Below are positions 15,308 through 25,090 of a stretch of 42,540 bases of DNA, one piece after another. This DNA comes from CAZNYN01 sp964577295. GTDB taxonomy: Bacteria; Synergistota; Synergistia; Synergistales; Synergistaceae. A program made the position numbers and the translations under genes. A model generated the notes under the pieces. The model saw only the letters and a program-made list of their open reading frames with translations, did no database searches and was not told where the DNA came from. Position 1 is the first letter of the stretch, and every line of letters starts with the position of its first letter. Location: the NCBI GenBank assembly GCA_964577295.1, contig CAZNYN010000014.1:1-42540 (forward strand), given 5' to 3'.

Positions 15308-16240
15308 CTATATGCCGCTCTTCACTTCCTCTACGGATTCACGCAGCTTCGTCAAAAACATTTTGTCCTCGTCGCTCATGCGATATCCGTCTCTGTAGAT
15401 AAGGATGTCCCTTTGGTTATTTTCGGATAGAGGGCATGTACGCTCCGTCAGGGAGAACAGCTCAAGCAGAGATGCGGGCATAGGAGAGACCCACATGTAT
15501 GTGGTCTTGATGCGCCTAAGAAGCTCAAACTGGCTGCCTCTCTCATAGACTGCTATCTGCCTGCGCGCCTTGCCCGACGCGGAGACTCCGGGGCTTTTTG
15601 CCAGAGGCAGAGAGGGAATAGTGAGGTCTCCGTGAGTTATCTCCGTGTACTTTGAAAGTTCGGAATAGTCCACGGAGGGCTTGGACGCCAACGGATGCTC
15701 TTTCGACATGAGAGCGAGGTAGACAAAATCCATGACAGGCTCGCATTTGAGCCCTTTTTCTTTGATCATTCCCATAAAGTAGTGTTCGTACATCTTGGGG
15801 TATCTCACTATGCCCATGTTGTAGTCGCCGGACGCAACGTTTGTTATTGTGGAGACAGAGTTTGTCTCTCTGTAATTTATATTCATTGCGGCATCGGGAT
15901 CAAGTGTCTTTACAAACTCGGTAAAGGCATAGGATATGTAGCTGCTGCGCGGTACTGCGATATCAAAGGATATCTTGTCTCCCGCATTCGGCTTGTATAT
16001 GGATTCCATTTCTTCGAGCTGAGCCAAGATGTTTTTGGCATAGCCCAGAAATTCCGCGCCTTTTTTTGTCGGAATAACTCCCTTTGTAGTCCTTTTAAAG
16101 ATGACTATGCCAAGGGAATCTTCCAGTTCGCGTATTGTCTTGCTCAAATGCGGCTGATTCATGTAGAGGTTCTCTGCCGCCTTGGATATAGATCCTGTCT
16201 TTTCCACTTCCACTGCGTACTTGAGGTGAAGTGTGTTCAA
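15308..16240 (-). CDS. LysR-family transcriptional regulator
   Basis: This 310-aa protein has an N-terminal winged helix-turn-helix (TGSISKAAENLYMNQPHLSK, then IRELEDSLGIVIFKRT). An effector-binding domain of the periplasmic-binding-protein fold follows at about 90-300. The LysR start is preceded by GGGGGG. The gene is convergent with the EamA transporter, so it does not have the usual divergent layout that would name its target. The HAD phosphatase gene lies upstream on the same strand with 33 bases between them, so co-transcription is possible. Confidence 0.92.
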   Translation of the reverse strand: MNTLHLKYAVEVEKTGSISKAAENLYMNQPHLSKTIRELEDSLGIVIFKRTTKGVIPTKKGAEFLGYAKNILAQLEEMESIYKPNAGDKISFDIAVPRSSYISYAFTEFVKTLDPDAAMNINYRETNSVSTITNVASGDYNMGIVRYPKMYEHYFMGMIKEKGLKCEPVMDFVYLALMSKEHPLASKPSVDYSELSKYTEITHGDLTIPSLPLAKSPGVSASGKARRQIAVYERGSQFELLRRIKTTYMWVSPMPASLLELFSLTERTCPLSENNQRDILIYRDGYRMSDEDKMFLTKLRESVEEVKSGI

Positions 16241-16273
16241 TACAATTACCCCCCGAAAACTTTTTCGATACTG

Positions 16274-17059
16274 TTATGCCTGCTCCGCTTCCGCTATATC
16301 TCCCACTCCGTCAAGCACAAGCCTGGGTCTGTAGGGATACTGTTCCATCTCGGCTCTGTCCGTTACCCCGCTTAAAACCAGTATCGGATCAAGACCGCTC
16401 TCTATGCCCGCTATGATGTCCGTATCCATCCTGTCGCCTATCATAGCGGCTTCGTCAGAGTGTACTCCGAGCATTTTAAGTCCCGTTCTCATCATAAGAG
16501 GGTTCGGCTTGCCGACGTAATACGCAACCTTGCCCGTCGCCGCCTCTATAGGGGCGACCAGCGCGCGGCATGCGGGAATTATACCCTTTTCGGACGGGCC
16601 TGTAAGGTCTGTATTCGTGCCAATAAGCTTTGCCCCGCCCAAAATGAGCCGCACCGCGCGGCATATGCTCTCATAGTTGTAATTGGCTGTCTCTCCTACT
16701 ATAACATAGTCGGGGTTTACTTCCGTCATCATTATGCCCGCATCGTGAAGGGCGTTTATAAGTCCCGGGTCGCCTATGACATAGGCGCTGCATCCAGGAT
16801 GCTGTCTGCTGACAAATTTCGCCGTTGCCAAAGCGCTGGTGTAAAAATGGCTCTCGTCAACATCAAGTCCCATTCTGAACAGCTTTAGCTGAAGCTCCTT
16901 GGGCGATTTTCCGCTCGCGTTCGTCAGGAAAAGAAATTTTTTATCTTCTCTGTACATCCAATTTACAAATTCCTTGACTCCGGGCAGAAGCCTGTTTCCG
17001 TGATATATAACTCCGTCCATATCGCATATAAAACCTTTTTTGGCTCTGAGCTGTTCCAT
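16274..17059 (-). CDS. HAD-IIA family sugar/nucleotide phosphatase (NagD-like)
   Basis: This 261-aa protein has motif I FICDMDGVIYHG (nucleophile Asp), motif II FLTNASGKSPKE, a C2-type cap between about 85 and 180, motif III Lys in VGKPNPLMM, and motif IV MIGDRMDTDI. This order is that of the NagD/AraL/phosphoglycolate phosphatase subfamily. Substrates in this group are small phosphates such as UMP or sugar phosphates. The specific one is not visible. Confidence 0.9.
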   Translation of the reverse strand: MEQLRAKKGFICDMDGVIYHGNRLLPGVKEFVNWMYREDKKFLFLTNASGKSPKELQLKLFRMGLDVDESHFYTSALATAKFVSRQHPGCSAYVIGDPGLINALHDAGIMMTEVNPDYVIVGETANYNYESICRAVRLILGGAKLIGTNTDLTGPSEKGIIPACRALVAPIEAATGKVAYYVGKPNPLMMRTGLKMLGVHSDEAAMIGDRMDTDIIAGIESGLDPILVLSGVTDRAEMEQYPYRPRLVLDGVGDIAEAEQA

Positions 17060-17297
17060 TGCACATCTCCCTTTACTTTTCGTCTTACCGAATTATAGCA
17101 AAGCCCTGTGCTGCGGCGTGTGCATTTTACGTAAAAGTTTCTGTAAATACAGAGTTCCGCCTTTTGCCCGTAAAAATGGAAGACGTATTCCATAACCATA
17201 TCTATCCGTTTTATGATAAAATATTCGGATGAGTATGCGTATTTGCGTTTTACACAATAATAGATAATATTATTCAACATGCCAAGGAGAGAATATT

Positions 17298-18935
17298 ATG
17301 ATAAAAGTTACCTTCAAAGATATGACTTCGATAGATAACGACTTTCCTATGACAGCACGTGAAGTTCTTGTAAAGACGAATTTTCCGAAAAGAGACAGCA
17401 CTGTGGCGTGCAGAGTAAACAGAATACAGCGCCCCCTCTCCTGGATGCTCTCCATGGATTCATCTCTTGAGTTTATAACGACGGACTCCGTTGAGGGTCT
17501 TGAAGTATACAACAGAACTCTTGCTTTTATACTGACATCCGCAGCCACACGCGTATGCGGCATCAGGCTCCGTCTCAGCCAGTCGATGAGCTATTCCTAT
17601 TACTATGAATCTCACGACGGAGAAATAACATCGGCTCAGTATAAGACTATATACGAAGAGATGAAACGCATGGTGCGCGAGGGAGTTCCCCTTGTCCGCG
17701 AAGAGCTATCCATGGACAAAGCACGCGCCATAATGCTCTCTCAAGGCTACAACGACAAGGAGCAGCTTCTGAAATGGGCTTGTAAAGACCCGGTGATTCT
17801 CTACAAGTGCGATGGCATCTATGACTTTTTCGGCGGCGCTCTTGCCGATACCGCCTCCGCCATTCACACTTTCGAGCTTCACCTCTACAAAGGAGGGCTC
17901 TTTCTCTCCGGACCGACTCTCAAAGATGCCAGAAAGGTGATACCTCTTAAAATATCGCCCAAGACTTTCAAGCTCTTCTCCGATTACGGGAAGTGGCTGG
18001 AAAATCTATCGTTAGGGACTATGGACAGGATTCAAAAAATCGTTGCCGAAGGACGCTCGCGTGACCTCATTATGCTATCCGAAGCTCTCCATACGACAAC
18101 TTTGAGCAAGATAGCAAGCGACATAGAATCCCGCCCGCAGGTGCGCCTTCTCTGCCTCGCCGGCCCTTCCAGCTCCGGTAAAACCACATCGTCACGCCGC
18201 CTCAGAGTTCAGCTCCTCTCATCGGGGATAAATTCCGCCACTTTAGAGCTTGACAACTATTTTGTGGACAGAGAGCTCACTCCCAAAGACGCCGACGGCA
18301 AATATGACTTTGAAGCTATCAAAGCACTCGACACGGACTTGATAAACGAACACCTGGAATCCCTTATCGCAGGCAAAGAGACAGACATTCCCCGATATGA
18401 CTTTGTGACGGGAAAGAGAACTAAAGGCTATAAGCTGAAGCTCGCCCCCGGACAACTTCTTGTCATAGAGGGCATCCACGGCCTTAACGATATTGTCTCC
18501 CAGAGTATAAGCGCGGACAGCAAATACAGAATCTTTATATGCCCCTTGACGGGAACAAACCTTGACATGCACAACAGGGTCGGCACTACGGACATCCGCC
18601 TCTTAAGACGCATCGTCAGAGACTACAGAACCAGAGGAAACTCGCCCGAAAGCACTCTTGTCCAGTGGCCTTCCGTCATTATGGGATCTTTCAGGCATAT
18701 ATTCCCGTATCAGGAAAATGCGGATGCACTCTTTAACACATCAATGGCTTACGAGCTTCCTGTGCTGAAGGGTTATGTGCTTCCCCTGCTGAAGGGCATA
18801 GACGAAGACTCTCCAGTATACGGAGAGGCTCAGAGACTGCTCTCCATACTTGATTTTGTGCCTGTTATTCCGTCTGACGATGTTCCGAACCTTTCAATAA
18901 TCAGAGAATTTATAGGAGGAAGCTGTTTCGCCTAA
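17298..18935 (+). CDS. TGS-domain nucleoside (uridine-like) kinase
   Basis: This 545-aa protein starts at ATG 17298 after AAGGAG. The N terminus (about 1-65) resembles a TGS domain. Residues 70-240 resemble the second additional domain of threonyl-tRNA synthetase. The C-terminal half is a P-loop kinase of the uridine kinase/phosphoribulokinase family: Walker A GPSSSGKTTSSRRL (about 289), LDNYFVD, IPRYDF, and VIEGIHGLND. This fused form is common in Clostridia and Thermotogae and is annotated as nucleoside kinase; the ThrRS-like part has no synthetase core. It is probably monocistronic. A possible promoter (TTGCGT, 16 bases, TAATAT) precedes it. Confidence 0.88.
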   Translation: MIKVTFKDMTSIDNDFPMTAREVLVKTNFPKRDSTVACRVNRIQRPLSWMLSMDSSLEFITTDSVEGLEVYNRTLAFILTSAATRVCGIRLRLSQSMSYSYYYESHDGEITSAQYKTIYEEMKRMVREGVPLVREELSMDKARAIMLSQGYNDKEQLLKWACKDPVILYKCDGIYDFFGGALADTASAIHTFELHLYKGGLFLSGPTLKDARKVIPLKISPKTFKLFSDYGKWLENLSLGTMDRIQKIVAEGRSRDLIMLSEALHTTTLSKIASDIESRPQVRLLCLAGPSSSGKTTSSRRLRVQLLSSGINSATLELDNYFVDRELTPKDADGKYDFEAIKALDTDLINEHLESLIAGKETDIPRYDFVTGKRTKGYKLKLAPGQLLVIEGIHGLNDIVSQSISADSKYRIFICPLTGTNLDMHNRVGTTDIRLLRRIVRDYRTRGNSPESTLVQWPSVIMGSFRHIFPYQENADALFNTSMAYELPVLKGYVLPLLKGIDEDSPVYGEAQRLLSILDFVPVIPSDDVPNLSIIREFIGGSCFA

Positions 18936-18947
18936 ATAAGTATTTAT

Positions 18948-18972
18948 TAATAATATCTTTTTTATATTATTA
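18948..18972. repeat. AT-only palindrome between the kinase and helicase genes
   Basis: TAATAATAT and ATATTATTA pair perfectly across CTTTTTT. It may be a weak terminator of the kinase gene or part of the helicase promoter region. Confidence 0.4.
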
Positions 18973-19017
18973 GATGAGTAGTTTTATACATGAAACAGCA
19001 AAGTAAGAGGTTATAAA

Positions 19018-22000
19018 ATGTTAATAATTCATGCTTCATACTCCAAAAGTAATTTTTATTTATGGGGAGAAATATCATTTACGGCAGAAGATATAATCCC
19101 CGTAACCGGCACAGATACAGAGACCCCGCAGATTCACCCGTGGGGAGCGGAGGAACATCTTATAAACGAAGCCCTGAAACTCGCGGGAATACGCCGCGCG
19201 CGCAAGGGTTCACAGAAAAAAACCGTGACGGCGTATCTTTCACTGCCGTCACGCGGCAGAATCCCCATACCGTCATCCCCTCTTTTGGGAGAGATTTCCC
19301 CGCTTGAAGGCACTGTCTCTCTCGGCAGGTACTCCGTAAAGGCGATACCCCTCTCTTATGACGAGCTTGCTGCTATATACGAATTTCTGAACAATGAAGA
19401 AGAGAAGCTCTCCGTCCCCGGTATGATCTTCGCCGACGACGTAAAGTTTCTCACAAAGTCTCTCGAATATGCCGCAATAATGGCGTGCAGGGGCACTTAC
19501 TATCCCTATATGGAGTGCGAAGAGGGCTCTTACTTCTCTCGTTGGAAGCCTCTTCACCTGATGAAATACCAAGAGGAAACTTCCGTCTACGAGAAGTCGC
19601 TCCCGAATGTGATGAGAACTTTCAGCCTCTCTCCCGAAGATTTTTTTGCTGACAGAAGAGAGCTTGCCTTTGATATTCTGGAATCGCTGCTCGACAATAT
19701 GGTACGCTCGGTTCAGAGTTCGAGCGGAGCGAAGGGCCGCAAGGTGGACGGAGCCAACACTCATGATTTGTGGCTGCGCTCACTTATCTGGCCGCAGGCG
19801 CCTTTAGACAGTTGGGCGGACGAAATGGAGTCCCTCCACGCTCAGATAATAAGCTGGAGCGAATCGCTGAAAACGGTCACGGGGCAGCCTTGGAGACTCT
19901 TTATGAGACTTGAGGAGCCCGACAAAGAGGACGGCGAGGACAAGAGCTGGATTCTGTCGTGGCATTTGCAGTCCGTAAGCGATCCGAGCCTCATAATTCC
20001 TGCCGCAAAGGTCTGGGCTCCCGAGGAAGCTGAGCGAAGCTGGTTCTGCAAAATAGGCTCAAACCCCAGAAGGTATCTGCTTGAGATATTGGGACACTTG
20101 GCATCCATAGTCCCCGCCATTGCTGGAAGCCTTGAGAGCCCCTACCCTACAGAGTGCGCTCTGAATATCGAAGAGCTATTCGACTTTCTGCAGAACCATG
20201 TTCCCGCTCTCATCGACCAGGGAATCCAGATACACTTTCCCTCATCGTGGGGATCTCTCTCCGACCGCCCGCGCCTTGCGGTAAAGGGGACACTGCACGA
20301 CAGCGAAGCATTCTCTGTGGGCTCCCGCCTCAGCTTAGGCGACCTTATGGAAGTGGACTGGTCTGTCTCTCTCGGCGAGGACGTGCTTACGGAAGAGGAG
20401 CTTGTCCTCCTGACGGAGCTGAAAGCACCGCTTGCGAATATCCGCGGAAGATGGGTACTGCTCTATAAGGACGAAATCGAAAAAATTATAGAAGGAATGA
20501 AAACTCTTCCGAAAAAGATAAACCGCCGCGAGGCTCTCCTAGCATCCTTCAGTGAAGGGCGCGGAGACATTCCCATATCGAATATCACGGGCTCGAAGTG
20601 GCTCGACTCAATCAGAAACATTCTGACTGGAAGAGAAGAGATGGAAGAGATCCCGCAGCCCGAAGGGTTCAACGGGACACTGCGTCCCTATCAGTCAAAG
20701 GGGCTATCATGGATGTCGTGGCTCACAAAGTTCGGCCTCGGCGGATGCCTTGCGGACGACATGGGGCTCGGAAAGACGGTTCAGACTCTTGCTATGATAC
20801 AGACGATGAGGATAAAGGGCGAAAGACGCCCGGTGCTGCTGGTCTGCCCAACCTCCGTCATAGAGAACTGGCGCCGCGAGACGGAAAAGTTCCTTCCCGG
20901 GACAAACGTGCTCATACACCACGGAATGAAGAGGCTCAAAGGCTCAAAATTACTGACTGCGGCAAAGGAAAGCGCGCTTGTCATATCCTCCTACTCATTG
21001 ATTCACAGAGACAATGCGCAGCTCTGCGAGATACCGTGGTGCGGAGTGATACTGGACGAAGCGCAGAATATAAAGAACCCCGACACGAGACAGTCGCGCG
21101 CGGCTCGCTCCATACCCGCCGACTGGCACTTGGCCCTCACTGGAACGCCCGTTGAGAATCACGTCGGGGATATGTGGTCAATCATGGAATTTATTCTCCC
21201 TGGCCTTCTACCGAACAAGACAAGGTTCGCAAGGGAATTCCTGCGGCCGATACAGGCGGGAGAGGCGGGAGCAATGCAGAAGATAAGAAGGATGACAGCA
21301 CCCTTCATATTGCGGAGGCTCAAGACGGACAAAAGCATCATATCCGACCTTCCCGAAAAGATAGAGTCCCATGTTTTCTGCTCTCTCGGCAAGGAGCAGG
21401 CATCTCTTTACAGTGCCGTTATAGCATCTCTTGACGAAAAGATAGGCGACAGCGAGGGCATACAGCGCAAAGGAGTTGTCCTTGCCGCAGTTACCGCCCT
21501 CAAGCAGATATGCAACCACCCCGCTCTCTATTTGAAAGACGAGTCGGAGATTCGCGACCGATCGGGAAAGCTCGTCCGCCTCACGGAAATAGCGGAAGAG
21601 ATGCTGGCAGCGGGTGACAGAGCCCTTATCTTCACCCAGTACGCATCTATGGGCGAGATTCTCAAAAAGTTCCTGCAGGAAACTTTCGGCAGGGAGGTTC
21701 TCTTCCTGCACGGAGGCATACCGCGCGAGAAGCGCGATGAGATGGTGCAGAAGTTCCAGGGCTCGGACAATCCGCCGCCGTTTTTTGTCCTCTCTCTCAA
21801 AGCCGGAGGCACGGGGCTGAACCTGACGGGAGCAAACCATGTAATTATGTTTGACAGATGGTGGAACCCCGCTGTGGAACAGCAGGCTGTGGACAGAGCT
21901 TACAGAATAGGACAGAAGAACAGGGTGCAGGTGCACTATTTCTGCTGCCGCGGCACACTCGAAGAAAAGATCGAAGCTCTCATAGCGTCAAAGAGAGCCA

Positions 22001-22110
22001 TTGCCGATTCTGTGGTAGGAACCGGAGAAAACTGGCTTACAGAGCTCTCGGACGAGGAACTCCGCAAACTCTTTACTCTCAGCGCAGATGCGGTGGAGGA
22101 TATAAAATAA
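19018..22110 (+). CDS. SNF2-family DEAD/H helicase
   Basis: This 1030-aa protein has an N-terminal SNF2-associated region (about 1-530) and a complete Swi2/Snf2 ATPase core. Motif I is DDMGLGKTVQTL (about 577), motif Ia is LLVCPTSVIENW, motif II is DEAQ, and motif III is LTGTPVEN. In the second RecA lobe are FTQYASMG, LKAGGTGLNLTGANHVIMFD and the motif VI arginines in QAVDRAYRIGQ. Such proteins are double-stranded-DNA translocases that remodel protein-DNA complexes, possibly RNA polymerase as RapA does. The next gene, a SWIM zinc-finger protein, overlaps its stop by one base (TAATG). This gene pair is found together in many bacteria. Confidence 0.95.
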   Translation: MLIIHASYSKSNFYLWGEISFTAEDIIPVTGTDTETPQIHPWGAEEHLINEALKLAGIRRARKGSQKKTVTAYLSLPSRGRIPIPSSPLLGEISPLEGTVSLGRYSVKAIPLSYDELAAIYEFLNNEEEKLSVPGMIFADDVKFLTKSLEYAAIMACRGTYYPYMECEEGSYFSRWKPLHLMKYQEETSVYEKSLPNVMRTFSLSPEDFFADRRELAFDILESLLDNMVRSVQSSSGAKGRKVDGANTHDLWLRSLIWPQAPLDSWADEMESLHAQIISWSESLKTVTGQPWRLFMRLEEPDKEDGEDKSWILSWHLQSVSDPSLIIPAAKVWAPEEAERSWFCKIGSNPRRYLLEILGHLASIVPAIAGSLESPYPTECALNIEELFDFLQNHVPALIDQGIQIHFPSSWGSLSDRPRLAVKGTLHDSEAFSVGSRLSLGDLMEVDWSVSLGEDVLTEEELVLLTELKAPLANIRGRWVLLYKDEIEKIIEGMKTLPKKINRREALLASFSEGRGDIPISNITGSKWLDSIRNILTGREEMEEIPQPEGFNGTLRPYQSKGLSWMSWLTKFGLGGCLADDMGLGKTVQTLAMIQTMRIKGERRPVLLVCPTSVIENWRRETEKFLPGTNVLIHHGMKRLKGSKLLTAAKESALVISSYSLIHRDNAQLCEIPWCGVILDEAQNIKNPDTRQSRAARSIPADWHLALTGTPVENHVGDMWSIMEFILPGLLPNKTRFAREFLRPIQAGEAGAMQKIRRMTAPFILRRLKTDKSIISDLPEKIESHVFCSLGKEQASLYSAVIASLDEKIGDSEGIQRKGVVLAAVTALKQICNHPALYLKDESEIRDRSGKLVRLTEIAEEMLAAGDRALIFTQYASMGEILKKFLQETFGREVLFLHGGIPREKRDEMVQKFQGSDNPPPFFVLSLKAGGTGLNLTGANHVIMFDRWWNPAVEQQAVDRAYRIGQKNRVQVHYFCCRGTLEEKIEALIASKRAIADSVVGTGENWLTELSDEELRKLFTLSADAVEDIK

Positions 22111-23063
22111 TGTTCAATCCTTACTATAAATACAAAAAACCGCTGGAAGCCAAAGGCGGCATACGCTCGCGGGTGATACGGGGGCGCGCATACCAATATA
22201 ACTGGTGGTCGCGCCGCTGGATGCAGATACTCGAAGAGTCCATAGACGCGGGGCGGCTTACGAGAGGACGAAGCTATGCGCGCAAAGGTCAGGTAGTCGA
22301 GATAGATGTCGAACCGGGGCTCGTCTCGGCATCAGTTCAGGGCACGAGGAAAAAGCCGTACCAGATAAAACTCGGTTTTGAAACTGTGACGGACGAGGCA
22401 AAGGAGCTGCTTCTGCTCAGATTTCGCGAGAGGGCTTCTTTTGCGGCAAAGCTGCTGGCTCAGGAGATGCCCGAGGAGATGGAAGAGGTATTCAGAGAGA
22501 CAGGCATTCCTCTCTTTTTGAAAAAGAGCTCTATTCGCCGCTTCAAATGCACATGCCCCGACGACGCGATTCCCTGTAAGCACATAGTGGCAGTGCTTCT
22601 TCTGCTTGCGGAAGTAATAGACGATGACCCCTTTCTGCTGCTCAAACTGCGCGGCATAGACAGGGAGCGCCTCATAAATCTGTTGACTTCGGAGTCTGCA
22701 GAATGTTCCGATGCAGACGAGATTGCTGCCTTTGATGATTCCGATGATTGGCGGGATGACGAAGGCTTAGGTGAAATTTCGGGCGGCACGGAAGCGGAGA
22801 TAAGCACTATTGACGAAGAAAAGGAAGAAACCGCTCTCGATGAGAGCTGGTACAGCTCAGACCTTCCCTCATTTGCCGCAAACAGCGAGCCGCACCAGAA
22901 GGCGGCGGCACTGGACGTGATGAACGACTTCCCGTTCTGGCGCGGAGAACAGCCGTTCCGCACTGCTCTTGCGCCTATATATGAGAGAGCCAAGAACAAA
23001 GGTCTTGAGATATTAACTGGTGAGAAGAAGAACTCTGTAGGACGGCCGAAGAAACTTTTTTAA
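22110..23063 (+). CDS. SWIM zinc-finger protein, partner of the SNF2 helicase
   Basis: The start at 22110 shares its A with the helicase stop codon, and GGAGG lies upstream, so translation is coupled. The 317-aa protein has a SWIM zinc finger near residues 145-160 (FKCTCPDDAIPCKH, pattern CxC...CxH). An acidic linker follows (about 205-260, rich in Asp/Glu), and the C terminus GRPKKLF resembles an AT-hook. SWIM domains bind DNA or proteins; in this pair it probably targets the SNF2 motor. No enzymatic motif is seen. Confidence 0.9.
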   Translation: MFNPYYKYKKPLEAKGGIRSRVIRGRAYQYNWWSRRWMQILEESIDAGRLTRGRSYARKGQVVEIDVEPGLVSASVQGTRKKPYQIKLGFETVTDEAKELLLLRFRERASFAAKLLAQEMPEEMEEVFRETGIPLFLKKSSIRRFKCTCPDDAIPCKHIVAVLLLLAEVIDDDPFLLLKLRGIDRERLINLLTSESAECSDADEIAAFDDSDDWRDDEGLGEISGGTEAEISTIDEEKEETALDESWYSSDLPSFAANSEPHQKAAALDVMNDFPFWRGEQPFRTALAPIYERAKNKGLEILTGEKKNSVGRPKKLF

Positions 23064-23067
23064 GATA

Positions 23068-24093
23068 TCAGAGCCACCTTATGTCTTCGGGCTCAAAACT
23101 CAGAACAACACGCGACGCGGGCGATATTCTCCCGCTCTCTGCCTCTTCGAGAGAGATTCGGGATTTCAGAGTGATATCTCCTGCGTCGACCGATACCAGC
23201 ACACAATTTCTTCCCTTTTCGAGAATCATCTGAGTGACAATGCCGCGCAGAGAGTTTTTGCCGCCGCCGCATGAATCTTCAATACGCCTTATCGTTATGG
23301 CGCTTGGGCTCAGAGCGCCCGCTCTGACAGAAGAGATTCCCGCCGCAGCCCCGCGCACGGACTGCCCGTCCGCAAGCTCTCTTACCGCGAAATCTCCCTC
23401 TATGCGCCACTTTCCCTGTATGAAGTTTTCGGCTCCGCGCCCCGCTATCTCTCCGCGGTAGAGGCTTACAATCTCCGTAGAGACTTCGTAGAGCCACGCA
23501 AGGTCGTGAGTGGCGACTATAACTGTTGTGCCCCACTCCTTCCAAGCGGAAAGAGCAGCTTCTTTTACAAGAGCCGCGCTCGCCTCGTCTACATTGGCGG
23601 TAGGCTCGTCCAGCAGGAGAACCTTGGGATGGAGAGCAAGACGTGCGGCCAAAGCCACGCGCTGAACCTCGCCTCCCGACAGTCTGTACCACGGGCGCGA
23701 GGCGAATTTTTCAGGAGAGAGCCCCACTCGTTCCAGAGAGTCGAAAACTCTCTCTTCTATGCCGCCGCACTCACCCCTGAGCTTCAGGCCGTATGCGATA
23801 TTCTCATAGACGGAGCGTTTCAGCAGGTAGGAATCTTGGAGCAGATATGTGACATCGCGTCTGACACTCTTCTCGCTGCCCCTGTACTCGGAGCTGTCGA
23901 AAAGGACTGTGCCCTCCGTGTAAGGCTCAAGGAATGCCAGAACTTTAAGCAGAGTGGACTTGCCGCTGCCGTTGGGGCCGACCAGCCCCATAATGCTCCC
24001 TTTTTTTATAATAAGAGAGTCTATATTGAGTGTGACAGGGCCGTTCCCGTACCTATGCTGCAAATTTTTGATGTCGTAAAGAATATCGCTCAC
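23068..24093 (-). CDS. tupC: Tungstate/molybdate-type ABC transporter ATP-binding protein
   Basis: This 341-aa protein has Walker A GPNGSGKSTLLK, the Q-loop LLQDSYLLKRSVYENI, signature LSGGEVQRVALAARL, Walker B VLLLDEPTANVD, and the switch ATHDLAWLY. A C-terminal extension from about residue 235 looks like a TOBE/MOP-type domain, which in such ATPases can bind the oxyanion and inhibit transport. It is the last gene of the four-gene operon and energises the permease at 25091. A hairpin at 24151-24180 separates it from the second binding protein. Confidence 0.88.
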   Translation of the reverse strand: MSDILYDIKNLQHRYGNGPVTLNIDSLIIKKGSIMGLVGPNGSGKSTLLKVLAFLEPYTEGTVLFDSSEYRGSEKSVRRDVTYLLQDSYLLKRSVYENIAYGLKLRGECGGIEERVFDSLERVGLSPEKFASRPWYRLSGGEVQRVALAARLALHPKVLLLDEPTANVDEASAALVKEAALSAWKEWGTTVIVATHDLAWLYEVSTEIVSLYRGEIAGRGAENFIQGKWRIEGDFAVRELADGQSVRGAAAGISSVRAGALSPSAITIRRIEDSCGGGKNSLRGIVTQMILEKGRNCVLVSVDAGDITLKSRISLEEAESGRISPASRVVLSFEPEDIRWL

Positions 24094-24150
24094 AAAAAAT
24101 CCCCCAGACGAAAATCACTGTTGCGGAAGAAAATATCTTTAATGAGACAA

Positions 24151-24180
24151 GAGCAGGCAGATATTATCGGCCGCCTGCTC
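24151..24180 (-). repeat. Intercistronic hairpin after the second binding-protein gene
   Basis: GAGCAGGC and GCCTGCTC pair perfectly across 14 bases. On the minus strand TTGTCTCATT follows, too poor for full termination. It probably protects the upstream binding-protein mRNA or acts as a partial terminator. Confidence 0.5.
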
Positions 24181-24198
24181 TCGTCTCTGTTCGGTTTT

Positions 24199-25059
24199 TT
24201 ATTTAGGGTGCTTCTTGTTCCATTCGTCGCTGTTCGGGAAGAAGAGGGGCTGTCCGAACTTTTTCACTTCAAAGTCCTTGATGATGAGCTGAGCTTCGTC
24301 CGAGCAGAGCCAGTCTATGAACTTCACTGTGTCTGCATTGTTGACTGTCGGGAATCTCTTGGGGCTGACTTCAATGGCGGCTATAAGATTGAGCATTGCT
24401 TTGTCGCCTTCGACAAGGGGGACAATCTTAACATTCTTCTGCTGTTTAAGATATGTCGCTCTGTCCATAAGTGTGTATGCGGCGCGCTTGTCCGTGAATA
24501 TCGTTGTCGGGCCGTTTCCGAGCTTTCCGAGCGAGAATACTGTGTACCACTCGTCTTTATCTCCGTCGGGCGTGATTCCCGCTGCCTTCCAGATGTTCAT
24601 TTCGGCGACGTGAGTGCCTGACATATCTCCGCGGCTGATGAAGGGAATTTTCTTCTCCGCTATCACTTTAAACGCCTCTGCCGCGTTATTCATTCCTTTA
24701 ATGCCCGCAGGGTCGTTCTTTGGACCGAGTATTACGAAATCGTTATACATGACGTCTCTGCGGTTCTGTCCGTATCCGTCTTTGATAAACTGATCCTCAA
24801 GAGCGCGTGCATGTACTATTACCATGTCAAAGTTGCCCGACTTGGCTTTCTCCAATGTGGCGCCTGTTCCCGCTTTTTCGATTACAAATTCCGTACCGGT
24901 CTTGGCCTTGTAGGTATCTGCAAGAAGGGGAATAATGCCTGCGTCCACAGGCCCTATTGTGCTCGACAATCTTATTGTCCCTGCTGATGCGGGGAGTGCG
25001 GAGAACATGGCAATTACTGCTATAACAGTGAGAAGTGAGAGTCTTGCAAAGGCTTTCAT
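24199..25059 (-). CDS. Second TupA-like substrate-binding protein, divergent ligand site
   Basis: This 286-aa protein has a signal peptide (cleavage after ASA near residue 26) and is homologous to the first binding protein of the operon. They share GTGA.LE/KH, RR.VMYNDFV..GP.NDPAGIKG, and a SGTH.AE.. segment. The canonical N-terminal TTTSTDNTGL anion-binding loop is replaced by SSTIGPVDAGI, so the oxyanion or its binding geometry may differ. It is the third gene of the operon, between permease and ATPase. It could bind another oxyanion or act as an affinity variant. Without the operon context it would only be called a solute-binding protein. Confidence 0.82.
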   Translation of the reverse strand: MKAFARLSLLTVIAVIAMFSALPASAGTIRLSSTIGPVDAGIIPLLADTYKAKTGTEFVIEKAGTGATLEKAKSGNFDMVIVHARALEDQFIKDGYGQNRRDVMYNDFVILGPKNDPAGIKGMNNAAEAFKVIAEKKIPFISRGDMSGTHVAEMNIWKAAGITPDGDKDEWYTVFSLGKLGNGPTTIFTDKRAAYTLMDRATYLKQQKNVKIVPLVEGDKAMLNLIAAIEVSPKRFPTVNNADTVKFIDWLCSDEAQLIIKDFEVKKFGQPLFFPNSDEWNKKHPK

Positions 25060-25090
25060 ATTATATTCACCTGTCCTTATTTTTTTGTCT

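Noticed and set aside
23506..24621. 371-codon frame antisense to the ABC ATPase and binding protein
   Set aside because: It crosses two real genes and their intergenic hairpin and has no recognisable protein features.
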